Source: Stenotrophomonas maltophilia (GTDB taxonomy: Bacteria; Pseudomonadota; Gammaproteobacteria; Xanthomonadales; Xanthomonadaceae). Taken from it: 64,000 bases of DNA. Location of the stretch: contig DEZI01000030.1 of NCBI GenBank assembly GCA_002364755.1, forward strand, positions 173,420 to 237,419, given 5' to 3'. A model generated the notes under the pieces. It had not been told where the DNA came from. It saw nothing but the letters and a program-made list of their open reading frames with translations, and did no database searches. Positions 1 to 7,362 of the stretch are shown in pieces; position 1 is the first letter of the stretch, and the number at the start of each line of letters is the position of its first letter. The position numbers and the translations under genes are program-made.

Positions 1-777
1 CTTGAGGTGCAGGCTGATGCCACCGTGCTGGCCCTGGGCGGCGGCAGCTGGCCGCAGCTGGGCAGCGATGGTGCATGGGTCGCGCCGCTGCAGGCGCGCG
101 GCGTGGACATCGCCCCGCTGCAGTCGGCCAACTGCGGCTTCGACGTGGACTGGACCCCGTTCTTCGCACAGCGCAATGCCGGCGCACCGCTGAAGCCGGT
201 AGTCGCGCACTGGATCGACATCCACGGCCAGCCGCACTCGCTGCAGGGCGAATGCGTGGCCAGCGAGTACGGCATCGAAGGCAGCCTGGTCTACGCGCTG
301 GCCGCCGATCTGCGCGAGACCCTCAACCGCGATGGCTACGCCATCCTGTGGCTGGACCTGGTGCCGGGCCGCGATCAAGCGCGCCTGCTGGCCGACCTGT
401 CGCGCCCGCGCAAGGGCCGCAGCTTCGGCGAACACCTGCGCCGCCAGACGGGACTGGATGCGGTGAAGACCGCGCTGGTGTTCGAGATCCTGGGCAAGAA
501 CGCCGGCAACGACCTGAGCGCTGTGGTCGCGACGCTGAAGCGCCTGCCGCTGCGCCTGCTGCGCCCGCGGCCGATGGCCGAAGTGATCAGCACCGCCGGT
601 GGCGTGCGCCTGCAGGCGCTCGATGATCGCCTGATGGTGCGCGCCCTGCCCGGCGTGTTCTGTGCCGGCGAGATGCTGGACTGGGAAGCGCCGACCGGCG
701 GTTACCTGCTGACCGCGTGCTATGCGAGCGGGCTGCGTGCGGCCGAGGGTGCCATCGCGTGGCTGGCGGGGCGCTGA
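1..777 (+). CDS. HI0933/BaiN-type FAD flavoprotein, 3' part
   Basis: The reading frame is already open at the first base, so the N-terminal FAD-binding Rossmann part lies outside the window. The visible 259 residues match the C-terminal two thirds of the HI0933/TIGR03862 flavoprotein family. An ALGGGSWPQLGSDG stretch comes early, and the C-terminal signature GVFCAGEMLDWEAPTGGY forms the end of the FAD site. These proteins are cytosolic flavin oxidoreductases of mostly unknown substrate. The gene ends just before a cluster of SMAG palindromes. The family call is good; the reaction cannot be told from the sequence. Confidence 0.85.
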   Translation, partial: LEVQADATVLALGGGSWPQLGSDGAWVAPLQARGVDIAPLQSANCGFDVDWTPFFAQRNAGAPLKPVVAHWIDIHGQPHSLQGECVASEYGIEGSLVYALAADLRETLNRDGYAILWLDLVPGRDQARLLADLSRPRKGRSFGEHLRRQTGLDAVKTALVFEILGKNAGNDLSAVVATLKRLPLRLLRPRPMAEVISTAGGVRLQALDDRLMVRALPGVFCAGEMLDWEAPTGGYLLTACYASGLRAAEGAIAWLAGR

Positions 778-790
778 CCCGGGTTTTATA

Positions 791-876
791 GCGCCGAGCC
801 CATGCTCGGCTGCATGTGTAGAGTCGAGCCGATGCTCGGCTCGATCAACGGCAGCCGGGCATGGGCTCGGCTCTAC
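791..876. repeat. Three SMAG/REP-type palindromes
   Basis: Three adjacent imperfect palindromes have the core GCCGAGC..GCTCGGC. The middle one (818-846) begins with GTAG and the last one (851-876) ends with CTAC, so they form an inverted pair, the usual arrangement of Stenotrophomonas GTAG (SMAG) elements. The last element supplies the TAG stop codon of the acetyltransferase gene on the minus strand. Such elements fold as RNA hairpins between convergent genes and may act as terminators or mRNA stabilisers. Confidence 0.8.
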
Positions 877-1334
877 GCGTTCCGGTGCATGCGCACCGAG
901 GCCAAGGCCACTCCGCTGGGATGCGGGTAGGCTTCCTCGACCCCGGCGATGAAGCCCTGCCGTTGATAGAACGGCACGGCGTTGAGCGAGGCCGACAGCA
1001 CCACCTCACGCGCCGGATCGGCCAGTGCCAGCAGGCGCTGCATGAGGGCCTGGCCGATACCCTGCCCGCCCTTGTCCGGATCGACGAACAGCGCATCGAC
1101 CTCGTTGCCGGCGGCATCGAACACCCCAAAGCCCAGCAGGGTGCCCTGCCCGTCCTCGGCTACCACGCAACCGCCCTGCGCCAGCAGGCGTTCGTACTGC
1201 GCCGGTGGCGGCGAGGCTGACCACGGCGCGATCACCTCGGGCGGGTAATGACTGCTGCAGGTTTCGCGTACGCAGCGCGTGCGCAGGGCCCACAGCGTGG
1301 CCACGTCATCGGCGGTGCCGGTCCTGAACTGCAT
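873..1334 (-). CDS. GNAT family N-acetyltransferase
   Basis: A 153-residue GNAT-fold acetyltransferase, expected to move an acetyl group from acetyl-CoA to an amine in the cytosol. The acetyl-CoA loop is seen at about residues 85-97 (DPDKGGQGIGQAL), followed by helix and the NAVPFYQRQGF motif typical of the C-terminal half. The start at 1334 is chosen because AGGAGG lies seven bases upstream; a longer frame to 1367 lacks this. The stop codon TAG falls within a SMAG palindrome. The substrate cannot be predicted. Confidence 0.88.
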   Translation of the reverse strand: MQFRTGTADDVATLWALRTRCVRETCSSHYPPEVIAPWSASPPPAQYERLLAQGGCVVAEDGQGTLLGFGVFDAAGNEVDALFVDPDKGGQGIGQALMQRLLALADPAREVVLSASLNAVPFYQRQGFIAGVEEAYPHPSGVALASVRMHRNA

Positions 1335-1381
1335 GGTGCCTCCTGGGATCTTCGCTCCAACTCGCAATGCCGGACCGAAAG

Positions 1382-1407
1382 GCAGCCGAGCATTGGCTCG
1401 GCTCTAC
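1382..1407. repeat. SMAG-type palindrome
   Basis: A single GCAGCCGAGC..GCTCGGCTCTAC palindrome lies between the acetyltransferase start and the stop of the next minus-strand gene. It is the same family as the elements at 791-876. Confidence 0.7.
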
Positions 1408-1416
1408 ACCAACACG

Positions 1417-3039
1417 TTACCGCGACTTGCTCGCGCGCAACGCCTGGATGCGCGGCGGCGGCTGGAACGAATCGCTGCGCGCTTCGGCCCAGAACGAATG
1501 GAACACCGCGTGGTCCGGCACCTTGTGCAGCAGCTCGCCCGGTTCGAGGTAGCGGTACAGCGAGGCCAGCGAACGGATTTCGACCGGCGAAACACGACGC
1601 AGGATGTGCTCCGGCCCCAGCTCGGCCGGGTCGTTCAGACCGGCCGCGCACAGCAGTTCCTTCAGCGCGTGCAGGGTGTGCTCGTGGTAGCTGTGCACGC
1701 GCGTGGCCTTGTCCGGTGCGTCCAGATGCTTCCAGCGCGCCGGGTTCTGGGTGGCGATGCCGGTGGGGCACTTGTCGGTATGGCAGCTGAGCGACTGGAT
1801 GCAGCCCAGCGCGAACATGAAACCACGACCGGCATTGCACCAGTCCGCGCCAAGCGCGATGGTGCGGGCGATCTCGAAGGCACTGGTGATCTTGCCGGCC
1901 GCACCGATGCGGATGCGCTCGCGCAGGTCCAGGCCGACCAGGGTGTTGTGCACCAGCAGCAGCGCTTCGTGCATCGGCACGCCCACGTGGTCGACGAATT
2001 CGGCCGGGGCCGCACCGGTGCCACCTTCCGCACCATCGACCACGATGAAATCGGGCAGCAGGCCGGTCTCCTGCATGGCCTTGGCAATGCCGAACCACTC
2101 CCACGGGTGGCCGATGGCCAGCTTGAAGCCCACAGGCTTGCCACCGGACAGCTCCCGCAGGCGGGCCACGAACTGCAGCAGTTCCACCGGCGTGGAGAAC
2201 GCCGAATGGCGCGACGGTGACACGCAGTCCACGCCCATCGGCACGCCACGGGTGGCGGAGATCTCGGCAGTCACCTTCGGCGCCGGCAGCACGCCACCGT
2301 GGCCCGGCTTGGCACCCTGTGACAGCTTGATCTCGATCATCTTGACCTGATCGTGGGTTGCATTGGCAATGAAGCGCTCCTCGCTGAAACCGCCCTTCTC
2401 GTCGCGGCAGCCGAAATAGCCCGAGCCGATTTCCCAGACCAGGTCGCCGCCCATCTCGCGGTGGTACGGCGAAATCGAGCCCTCACCGGTGTCGTGGTAG
2501 AAACCGCCGCGACGCGCGCCGTCGTTCAGTGCGCGGATCGCGTTGGCGGACAGCGAGCCGAAGCTCATCGCCGAGATGTTGAACACGCTGGCCGAATAGG
2601 GTTTGGCACAGGTGGGACCGATCAGCACGCGGAAATCATGCGCGGCAATGGTGGTCGGTGCCAGCGAATGGTTGATCCACTCATAGTCCACCGCGTAGGT
2701 GCTGCGCAGGGTACCGAAGGGCACCGTGTCCATCTCGTTCTTGGCGCGCTGGTAGATCAGCGCACGCTGCTGGCGCGAGAACGGCACGTCCTCCAGGTCG
2801 CTCTGCACGAAGTACTGGCGGATTTCCGGGCCGATGGACTCCAGCCCGTAGCGGAAGTGCGCCATCACCGGATAGTTGCGGCGCAGGGTGCTGCGTTTCT
2901 GCAGCAGGTCCCAGGTGCCCAGTGCCACCATCGCGGCGGTCAGGCCGACGCCCCAGTACCAGGCGGGCCAGATCGTGGCCAACCAAAGGCACAGGGGAAA
3001 CAGCAGGATGGCGAGCAGGTAGACGATATACCGGTGCAT
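1417..3039 (-). CDS. FMN-binding glutamate synthase family protein
   Basis: A 540-residue protein with two predicted N-terminal membrane segments (about residues 3-40, rich in L/W/A) followed by a domain like the FMN-binding synthase barrel of glutamate synthase. Visible signs are GEGSISPYH, QGAKPGHGGVLPAPKV, DGAEGGTGAAP and an iron-sulphur cysteine set, CIQSLSCHTDKC (C-x5-C-x4-C), followed by PTGIATQNP. It has no glutaminase domain, so it is not a complete GltB. The family is known as stand-alone, membrane-tethered glutamate-synthase-like oxidoreductases of unclear substrate. The start at 3039 is preferred (GAGGAA six bases upstream) over an upstream TTG at 3057. Confidence 0.9.
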   Translation of the reverse strand: MHRYIVYLLAILLFPLCLWLATIWPAWYWGVGLTAAMVALGTWDLLQKRSTLRRNYPVMAHFRYGLESIGPEIRQYFVQSDLEDVPFSRQQRALIYQRAKNEMDTVPFGTLRSTYAVDYEWINHSLAPTTIAAHDFRVLIGPTCAKPYSASVFNISAMSFGSLSANAIRALNDGARRGGFYHDTGEGSISPYHREMGGDLVWEIGSGYFGCRDEKGGFSEERFIANATHDQVKMIEIKLSQGAKPGHGGVLPAPKVTAEISATRGVPMGVDCVSPSRHSAFSTPVELLQFVARLRELSGGKPVGFKLAIGHPWEWFGIAKAMQETGLLPDFIVVDGAEGGTGAAPAEFVDHVGVPMHEALLLVHNTLVGLDLRERIRIGAAGKITSAFEIARTIALGADWCNAGRGFMFALGCIQSLSCHTDKCPTGIATQNPARWKHLDAPDKATRVHSYHEHTLHALKELLCAAGLNDPAELGPEHILRRVSPVEIRSLASLYRYLEPGELLHKVPDHAVFHSFWAEARSDSFQPPPRIQALRASKSR

Positions 3040-3082
3040 GGCGTTCCTCGGTTGCAACCGCCACAGTCTACCGTGCGGGTGT

Positions 3083-4369
3083 CTACAGGCGGTCGTCGAC
3101 CACGCGGCGCGGCCAGGCCGACTTCACGTCGTAGACCAGCCCACCCGGCGCCAGCAGCGCGCGGATTCCATCTTCATCCAACGCCTTGAAGCTGGCATGG
3201 GCCACCGCCAGCACCACCGCGTCGTACTGCCCGGCCTGCGGCTCGGCGATCCAGTGCACGTTGGCGTCAGCGAGGGCCGCCGGCCCCACCCACGGGTCGC
3301 TCACCTGCACCTGTGCGCCGGCCGACTGCAGGCGCTGGGCCAGTTCCAGCGCGCGGCTGTTGCGCAGGTCCGGGCAGTCCTCCTTGAAGGTCACGCCCAG
3401 CACCAGGATGCGCGACTGCGCTGCCGCACGACCGCGCTCGGCCAGCATCGCCAGCACGCGGGTGGCGACGTGTTCGCCGACACGGTTGTTGACCTGCCGC
3501 GCGGTGTGGATCAGGTCCGGGTGGAAGCCAACGCTCTCAGACTTGTGCAGCAGATAATACGGGTCCACGCCGATGCAGTGGCCGCCGACCAGACCGGGCC
3601 GGAACGGCAGGAAATTCCACTTGCTGCCCGCAGCGTCCAGCACATCCTGGGTGTCGATGCCGAGCCGGTCGAAGATCAGCGCCAGCTCGTTGACCAGGGC
3701 GATGTTGACGTCACGCTGGATGTTCTCCACCACCTTGGCCGCTTCAGCCACGCGCATCGACGGCGCTGGGAAGGTGCCGGCAGCGATGATGCGCTGGTAC
3801 AGGCCGTCGACCACCGACGCGACCGCCGGGGTCGACCCGGAGGTGATCTTGCGGATGTCGGCCAGGCGCCGCTGGCGATCGCCCGGACTCACCCGCTCGG
3901 GGCTGTAGCCGCAGTAGAAATCCTCGTTGAAGCGCAGTCCCGACCCCTCTTCCAGCAGCGGCACACAGACTTCCTCGGTGGTGCCCGGGTAGACCGTGGA
4001 TTCGTAGATGACCAGGTCGCCGGCGCGCAGATGGCTGGCCACCAGGCGCGTGGCCGAGCGCAGTGGCTCCAGGTCCGGCTGCTCGTACGCATCGATCGGC
4101 GTGGGCACGGTGACGATGTAGACGTTGCAGGCGTCGAGCTGCGCAGGGTCGCTGCTGTAGCGCAGCTGCACGGCCGCGGCCAGCTCCTCCGGCTCCATCT
4201 CCAGCGTGTGGTCCTGGCCGGTGCCCAGCTCGGCGATGCGTACCGCGTCGATGTCGTAACCCAGCGTGGGAATGTGGCGGCCGAATGCCACCGCCAGCGG
4301 CAGGCCGACATAGCCCAGCCCGATCACGGCCGGCAGCGGCTGCTGTGCGGCGCCGATGGGCGCGCTCAT
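3083..4369 (-). CDS. UDP-N-acetylglucosamine-type nucleotide-sugar 6-dehydrogenase
   Basis: A 428-residue member of the UDP-glucose/GDP-mannose dehydrogenase family that oxidises a nucleotide sugar to its uronate with two NAD+. The N-terminal Rossmann motif IGLGYVGLPLA is at residues 16-26. The catalytic cysteine Cys265 lies in GGHCIGVDPYYL, and the C-terminal UDP-binding part contains GVTFKEDCPDLRNS. The subgroup (TviB/WbpA-like, NEDF..GYSPERVSPGD) favours UDP-GlcNAc or UDP-GalNAc as substrate for surface polysaccharide. No other polysaccharide gene is adjacent, so it looks like an isolated gene here. Confidence 0.92.
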   Translation of the reverse strand: MSAPIGAAQQPLPAVIGLGYVGLPLAVAFGRHIPTLGYDIDAVRIAELGTGQDHTLEMEPEELAAAVQLRYSSDPAQLDACNVYIVTVPTPIDAYEQPDLEPLRSATRLVASHLRAGDLVIYESTVYPGTTEEVCVPLLEEGSGLRFNEDFYCGYSPERVSPGDRQRRLADIRKITSGSTPAVASVVDGLYQRIIAAGTFPAPSMRVAEAAKVVENIQRDVNIALVNELALIFDRLGIDTQDVLDAAGSKWNFLPFRPGLVGGHCIGVDPYYLLHKSESVGFHPDLIHTARQVNNRVGEHVATRVLAMLAERGRAAAQSRILVLGVTFKEDCPDLRNSRALELAQRLQSAGAQVQVSDPWVGPAALADANVHWIAEPQAGQYDAVVLAVAHASFKALDEDGIRALLAPGGLVYDVKSAWPRRVVDDRL

Positions 4370-4478
4370 GGGCGATGCCCCGTGGGCAGCGACAGGGTCT
4401 GGGTCATCCGGGTGTCCGCGGTGAAGGCAAGCATGGCCGCAAGGTTAACCGCCGCGGCGGCGACAGGCCACGCCGGGC

Positions 4479-4925
4479 TCAGGAGCCCAGGCTGACCGCG
4501 GCCGGTTCCAGTTCGCCGTGGCCGCCGGTCCAGGCCTCCAGCAGCAACGCGAAACCGTGGTTGCTCGACGGCGGCGCGTTGTCGAAGCCCGTCCACGGCG
4601 CGGCCACGATGCTGTCCAGCGTGGCCGCATCGATCATGCGGTTGGCCATGGTCCAGCGCGGGAACCAGCGCGACTGCAGCGCACCTGCAGCCAATTCGCT
4701 GACGCCGCCGTGACGGCGCGCATTGAAGATGCGCGCATGCACCAATGCAACGCCATCGCGCGGCCCTTCGATGTACTGCAGGAAGCGGGTGCCATCGAAC
4801 GTCAGCACACCGGTGACGCCGGCCAAGCGGTTGAAGGTGGTGGCGTCGGCCAGCAGCGCATCGATATCAGACACCTCCAGCCCTTCCCGGGCCGTGCTGA
4901 CGTAGGCAAACGCATGCAGCGCCAT
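4479..4925 (-). CDS. Short BLUF-domain blue-light sensor
   Basis: A 148-residue protein made almost only of a BLUF domain, which binds FAD and senses blue light. The residues of the photocycle are in place: Tyr8, Asn32, Gln50, Trp91 and Met93 have exactly the spacing of Tyr21/Asn45/Gln63/Trp104/Met106 in AppA. The RFLQYIEGP motif is plain. There is no attached output domain, so it probably acts through a partner protein, as PixD/YcgF-type short BLUF proteins do. The start at 4925 has a GGAG-rich leader; an upstream in-frame ATG at 4988 would add 21 unlikely residues. Confidence 0.9.
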   Translation of the reverse strand: MALHAFAYVSTAREGLEVSDIDALLADATTFNRLAGVTGVLTFDGTRFLQYIEGPRDGVALVHARIFNARRHGGVSELAAGALQSRWFPRWTMANRMIDAATLDSIVAAPWTGFDNAPPSSNHGFALLLEAWTGGHGELEPAAVSLGS

Positions 4926-4995
4926 CTCCACCCCTCCCCTTCCCTTCCCTGACAAAAGGAAATATGACAGGAAGCACGGGGACTTCAAGCGCTGG

Positions 4996-6024
4996 CTATT
5001 CCGGCGGCGCCTCGATCAGGTAGCCGCGCTGCGCCAGTTCTTCCAGGTAGCCTTCGCCCAGCAGCTGGCTGACCGGCACCGTTGCAAACGTGCCGGCATG
5101 TCTGGCCAGCGCGGCATCGGCCGCCTGCAACCAGCGCGCGCGCACCTGCTGCGGCAGGTTGCTCCAGCCACGGCGGCGCACGAACGCCGAGTCCTGAAGC
5201 ATTTCTCGGCAGCTCTGCGCCATCGTCGAGGAAGACAGGCGCTTCAACGCGGCGACATCACCCAGCGCCCAGGCATTGGCGCGCTCGCGCAGCACCGGCG
5301 CCTGGAACTCCACCGTGTCGAGCGTGCGCTCGAAGCACGCGCGGTCATCCACTTCCGAGGCCTGCAGTTCCTTCAGCGCGCCACGGATGTCGTCGATCTT
5401 CAGCTTCACCTGCACGTCTTCCGGCTGCAGATCGTGCGCCTTGTAGACGCGCTTCAGTGCGTCCTTGACCTGCTTGCTGTCGCGCAGGCCATTGCGCTTG
5501 AGGAAGGCCTGGTACAACCGGCCGGAGGCCACCAGCGGGCGCTCCTTCTCAACGCTGCGATCATTGCCGAGGTAGGTCTGTTTCAGGCCCAGCCAGCGCG
5601 CATAGATCGGCGCGGGCAGCAGCTGGTCCAGCGTGCGCCCCTGCGGGTCACGCGCGGTCTTCTTCGCCAGCGGCAACAGGGTCAGGCCCTTGAAGAAGCC
5701 GATCTTGGCGTCCAATCCAAAGCCAGGGTCGCCCAGCACATGATCGACCCCGGCGATGGTGCGTTCGACTTCATCCGACCGCCATTCCACGCGCGCCGGC
5801 AGCGGCGATACCGTACCGAGGATCCACAGCACATGCCCTTGCGGGCCGGTCACTTTCCACAGTCCCGGACCCGACTGTTCACCGGTGACCTGCACGGTAT
5901 CCAGATCGACCACCGCGTCAGGCCCTGCGGGCGGTGGTGCCGGCTGCGCCGACACGACCCCTGCGGCCAGCCACACGGCCAGCACCAGCCCACACTGCAT
6001 CCACTGCCTGCCACGTCCGCGCAT
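4996..6024 (-). CDS. TraB/GumN family protein, exported
   Basis: A 342-residue protein with an N-terminal signal peptide (hydrophobic residues about 9-25 ending AGVVSAQ). The family marks are LWKVTGPQGHVLWILGTVSPLP near residue 55 onward and the C-terminal TFATVPVSQLLGEGYLEELAQRGY, where the second conserved block of TraB/GumN (a Tiki-like metalloprotease fold) lies. The usual GxxH of the first block is replaced by GTVSP, so catalytic activity is doubtful. Related proteins are encoded near xanthan genes in Xanthomonas but their role is unknown. Confidence 0.85.
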   Translation of the reverse strand: MRGRGRQWMQCGLVLAVWLAAGVVSAQPAPPPAGPDAVVDLDTVQVTGEQSGPGLWKVTGPQGHVLWILGTVSPLPARVEWRSDEVERTIAGVDHVLGDPGFGLDAKIGFFKGLTLLPLAKKTARDPQGRTLDQLLPAPIYARWLGLKQTYLGNDRSVEKERPLVASGRLYQAFLKRNGLRDSKQVKDALKRVYKAHDLQPEDVQVKLKIDDIRGALKELQASEVDDRACFERTLDTVEFQAPVLRERANAWALGDVAALKRLSSSTMAQSCREMLQDSAFVRRRGWSNLPQQVRARWLQAADAALARHAGTFATVPVSQLLGEGYLEELAQRGYLIEAPPE

Positions 6025-6139
6025 GTCGCCATTCCCGGGAGAGTGGGCGGACTGTAACCAGCGCCGCAGCCGGCTGCGTAAAAGCCACGTTATCCGCCGG
6101 CGCGGGCAGCGATTCCGTTACAATCGGCGCGCGCTGCAG

Positions 6140-6226
6140 GCCCGGATGGCGAAACTGGTAGACGCATCGGACTTAAAATCCGCCGGGGGCAACCCCATGC
6201 CGGTTCGATTCCGGCTCCGGGCACCA
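6140..6226 (+). tRNA. tRNA-Leu(TAA)
   Basis: An 87-base class II tRNA with acceptor stem GCCCGGA (6140-6146) pairing with TCCGGGC (6216-6222), discriminator A and encoded CCA. The anticodon loop ACTTAAAAT gives anticodon TAA, reading UUA. The long variable arm is typical of leucine tRNA. Its last 20 bases are the prophage attachment core, so the integrated phage restores the intact tRNA. Confidence 0.97.
6207..6226 (+). repeat. attL core, 20-bp direct repeat
   Basis: GATTCCGGCTCCGGGCACCA, the T-arm and acceptor end of tRNA-Leu, is found again without mismatch at 48169-48188. Bases on either side differ between the two copies, so 20 bp is the full shared core. Confidence 0.95.
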
Positions 6227-6378
6227 TCGCATGTTTTGGGGAGTAAACGTGTTCGCCACGATTCACCCCGATTCAACACAAAATCAGGCACTTAGAGTGA
6301 TCTGGCTTTACACTTTCACTACGATTTGCCCGGTATTGCCCGGCCACTCTCCCCAAAAATTCCCCATATGATGCGGCC

Positions 6379-7353
6379 ATGGCCAGCATCCAACGATCAG
6401 GGAACAAGTGGCGCGTCCAGGTATATGTGGCCGGCGTTCGCGACTCCACTACCAAGCACACGAAGCAGGAGGCTGCGAAGTGGGCTCTCGAGCGCGAGGC
6501 CGAGTTGCGGGGAGGCAAGCTTCCCGACAAGTCGCTGCGCGAAGCCATGCGGCGCTACGTAAAGGAAGAGGCGCCCAAGCGAGCCGGCGAACGATGGGAG
6601 TCGGTCCGCATCGCTGCCTGGGAAAGATCTCTGCCGCTCCTGGATCGGCGTATCGCAGCAATCGACAGTGCAGACATCATTTCCTGGAGAGATGGAAGGC
6701 TGAAGCAGGTTAAGCCTGGTACGGTCGCGCGCGAAATGAACCTGATGCGGTCCGTATTCGAGACTGCGCGCCGGGAATGGAAGTGGATCAAGCAAAACCC
6801 CATGTCGGATGTGCGTTGGCCCCAACAACCTAAAGGCCGAGCGCGCCGCGTGTCGCCCAACGAGGAGACTGACCTGGTCGCAGCGTTTGGGCTTGATAAG
6901 GGTCTGTCGGCGGAGACGGCCACCCAGCGGACGGGGTTGGCCTTCCTTTTAGCGCTTGAGACCGCAATGCGGTCTGGAGAGATCCTGTCACTGACTTGGC
7001 CGAACGTGCATCTTTCCGAGCAGTACGTTCACCTACCAAAGACCAAGAACGGTGACGCGAGAGATGTGCCCCTAAGTAGGCGGGCTTGCGAGATCCTAAA
7101 GACTCTCCCTCTCGGGTTCGGGCCCGTCTTCCAGCTCAAATCTGCCGTACGTGATGCGCTCTGGCGCAAGGTCCGCGACTCCACAGGCCATCGTGAAGTG
7201 CACTTCCACGACAGCCGGGCCGAGGCGATTTGGCGGCTGTCGAAGAAGCTAGACATCTTGCAGCTGGCCAGGATCATCGGACACCGGGATTTGAAGTCTC
7301 TGATGATCTACTACCATGAACCTGCGTCCGAAATTGCTCGCCAGCTTGGGTGA
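6379..7353 (+). CDS. int: Tyrosine recombinase integrase
   Basis: A 324-residue phage integrase that joins attP and the tRNA-Leu attB. The N-terminal arm-binding part (1-50) and core-binding part (51-150) are followed by the catalytic domain with Arg198 (ETAMRSGEIL), Lys221/223, His277-x-x-Arg280 (HFHDSR), His302 (IIGHRD) and the nucleophile Tyr311 or Tyr312. It starts 153 bases inside attL and reads inward. In the circular phage genome it would follow the excisionase-like gene across attP on the same strand. It meets the AIPR gene tail to tail with a nine-base gap. Confidence 0.96.
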   Translation: MASIQRSGNKWRVQVYVAGVRDSTTKHTKQEAAKWALEREAELRGGKLPDKSLREAMRRYVKEEAPKRAGERWESVRIAAWERSLPLLDRRIAAIDSADIISWRDGRLKQVKPGTVAREMNLMRSVFETARREWKWIKQNPMSDVRWPQQPKGRARRVSPNEETDLVAAFGLDKGLSAETATQRTGLAFLLALETAMRSGEILSLTWPNVHLSEQYVHLPKTKNGDARDVPLSRRACEILKTLPLGFGPVFQLKSAVRDALWRKVRDSTGHREVHFHDSRAEAIWRLSKKLDILQLARIIGHRDLKSLMIYYHEPASEIARQLG

Positions 7354-7362
7354 TCAATAAGG

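Noticed and set aside
3038..4495. A 485-residue plus-strand frame opposite the nucleotide-sugar dehydrogenase
   Set aside because: Composition is that of an antisense frame in high-GC DNA, and the minus strand encodes a clear enzyme.
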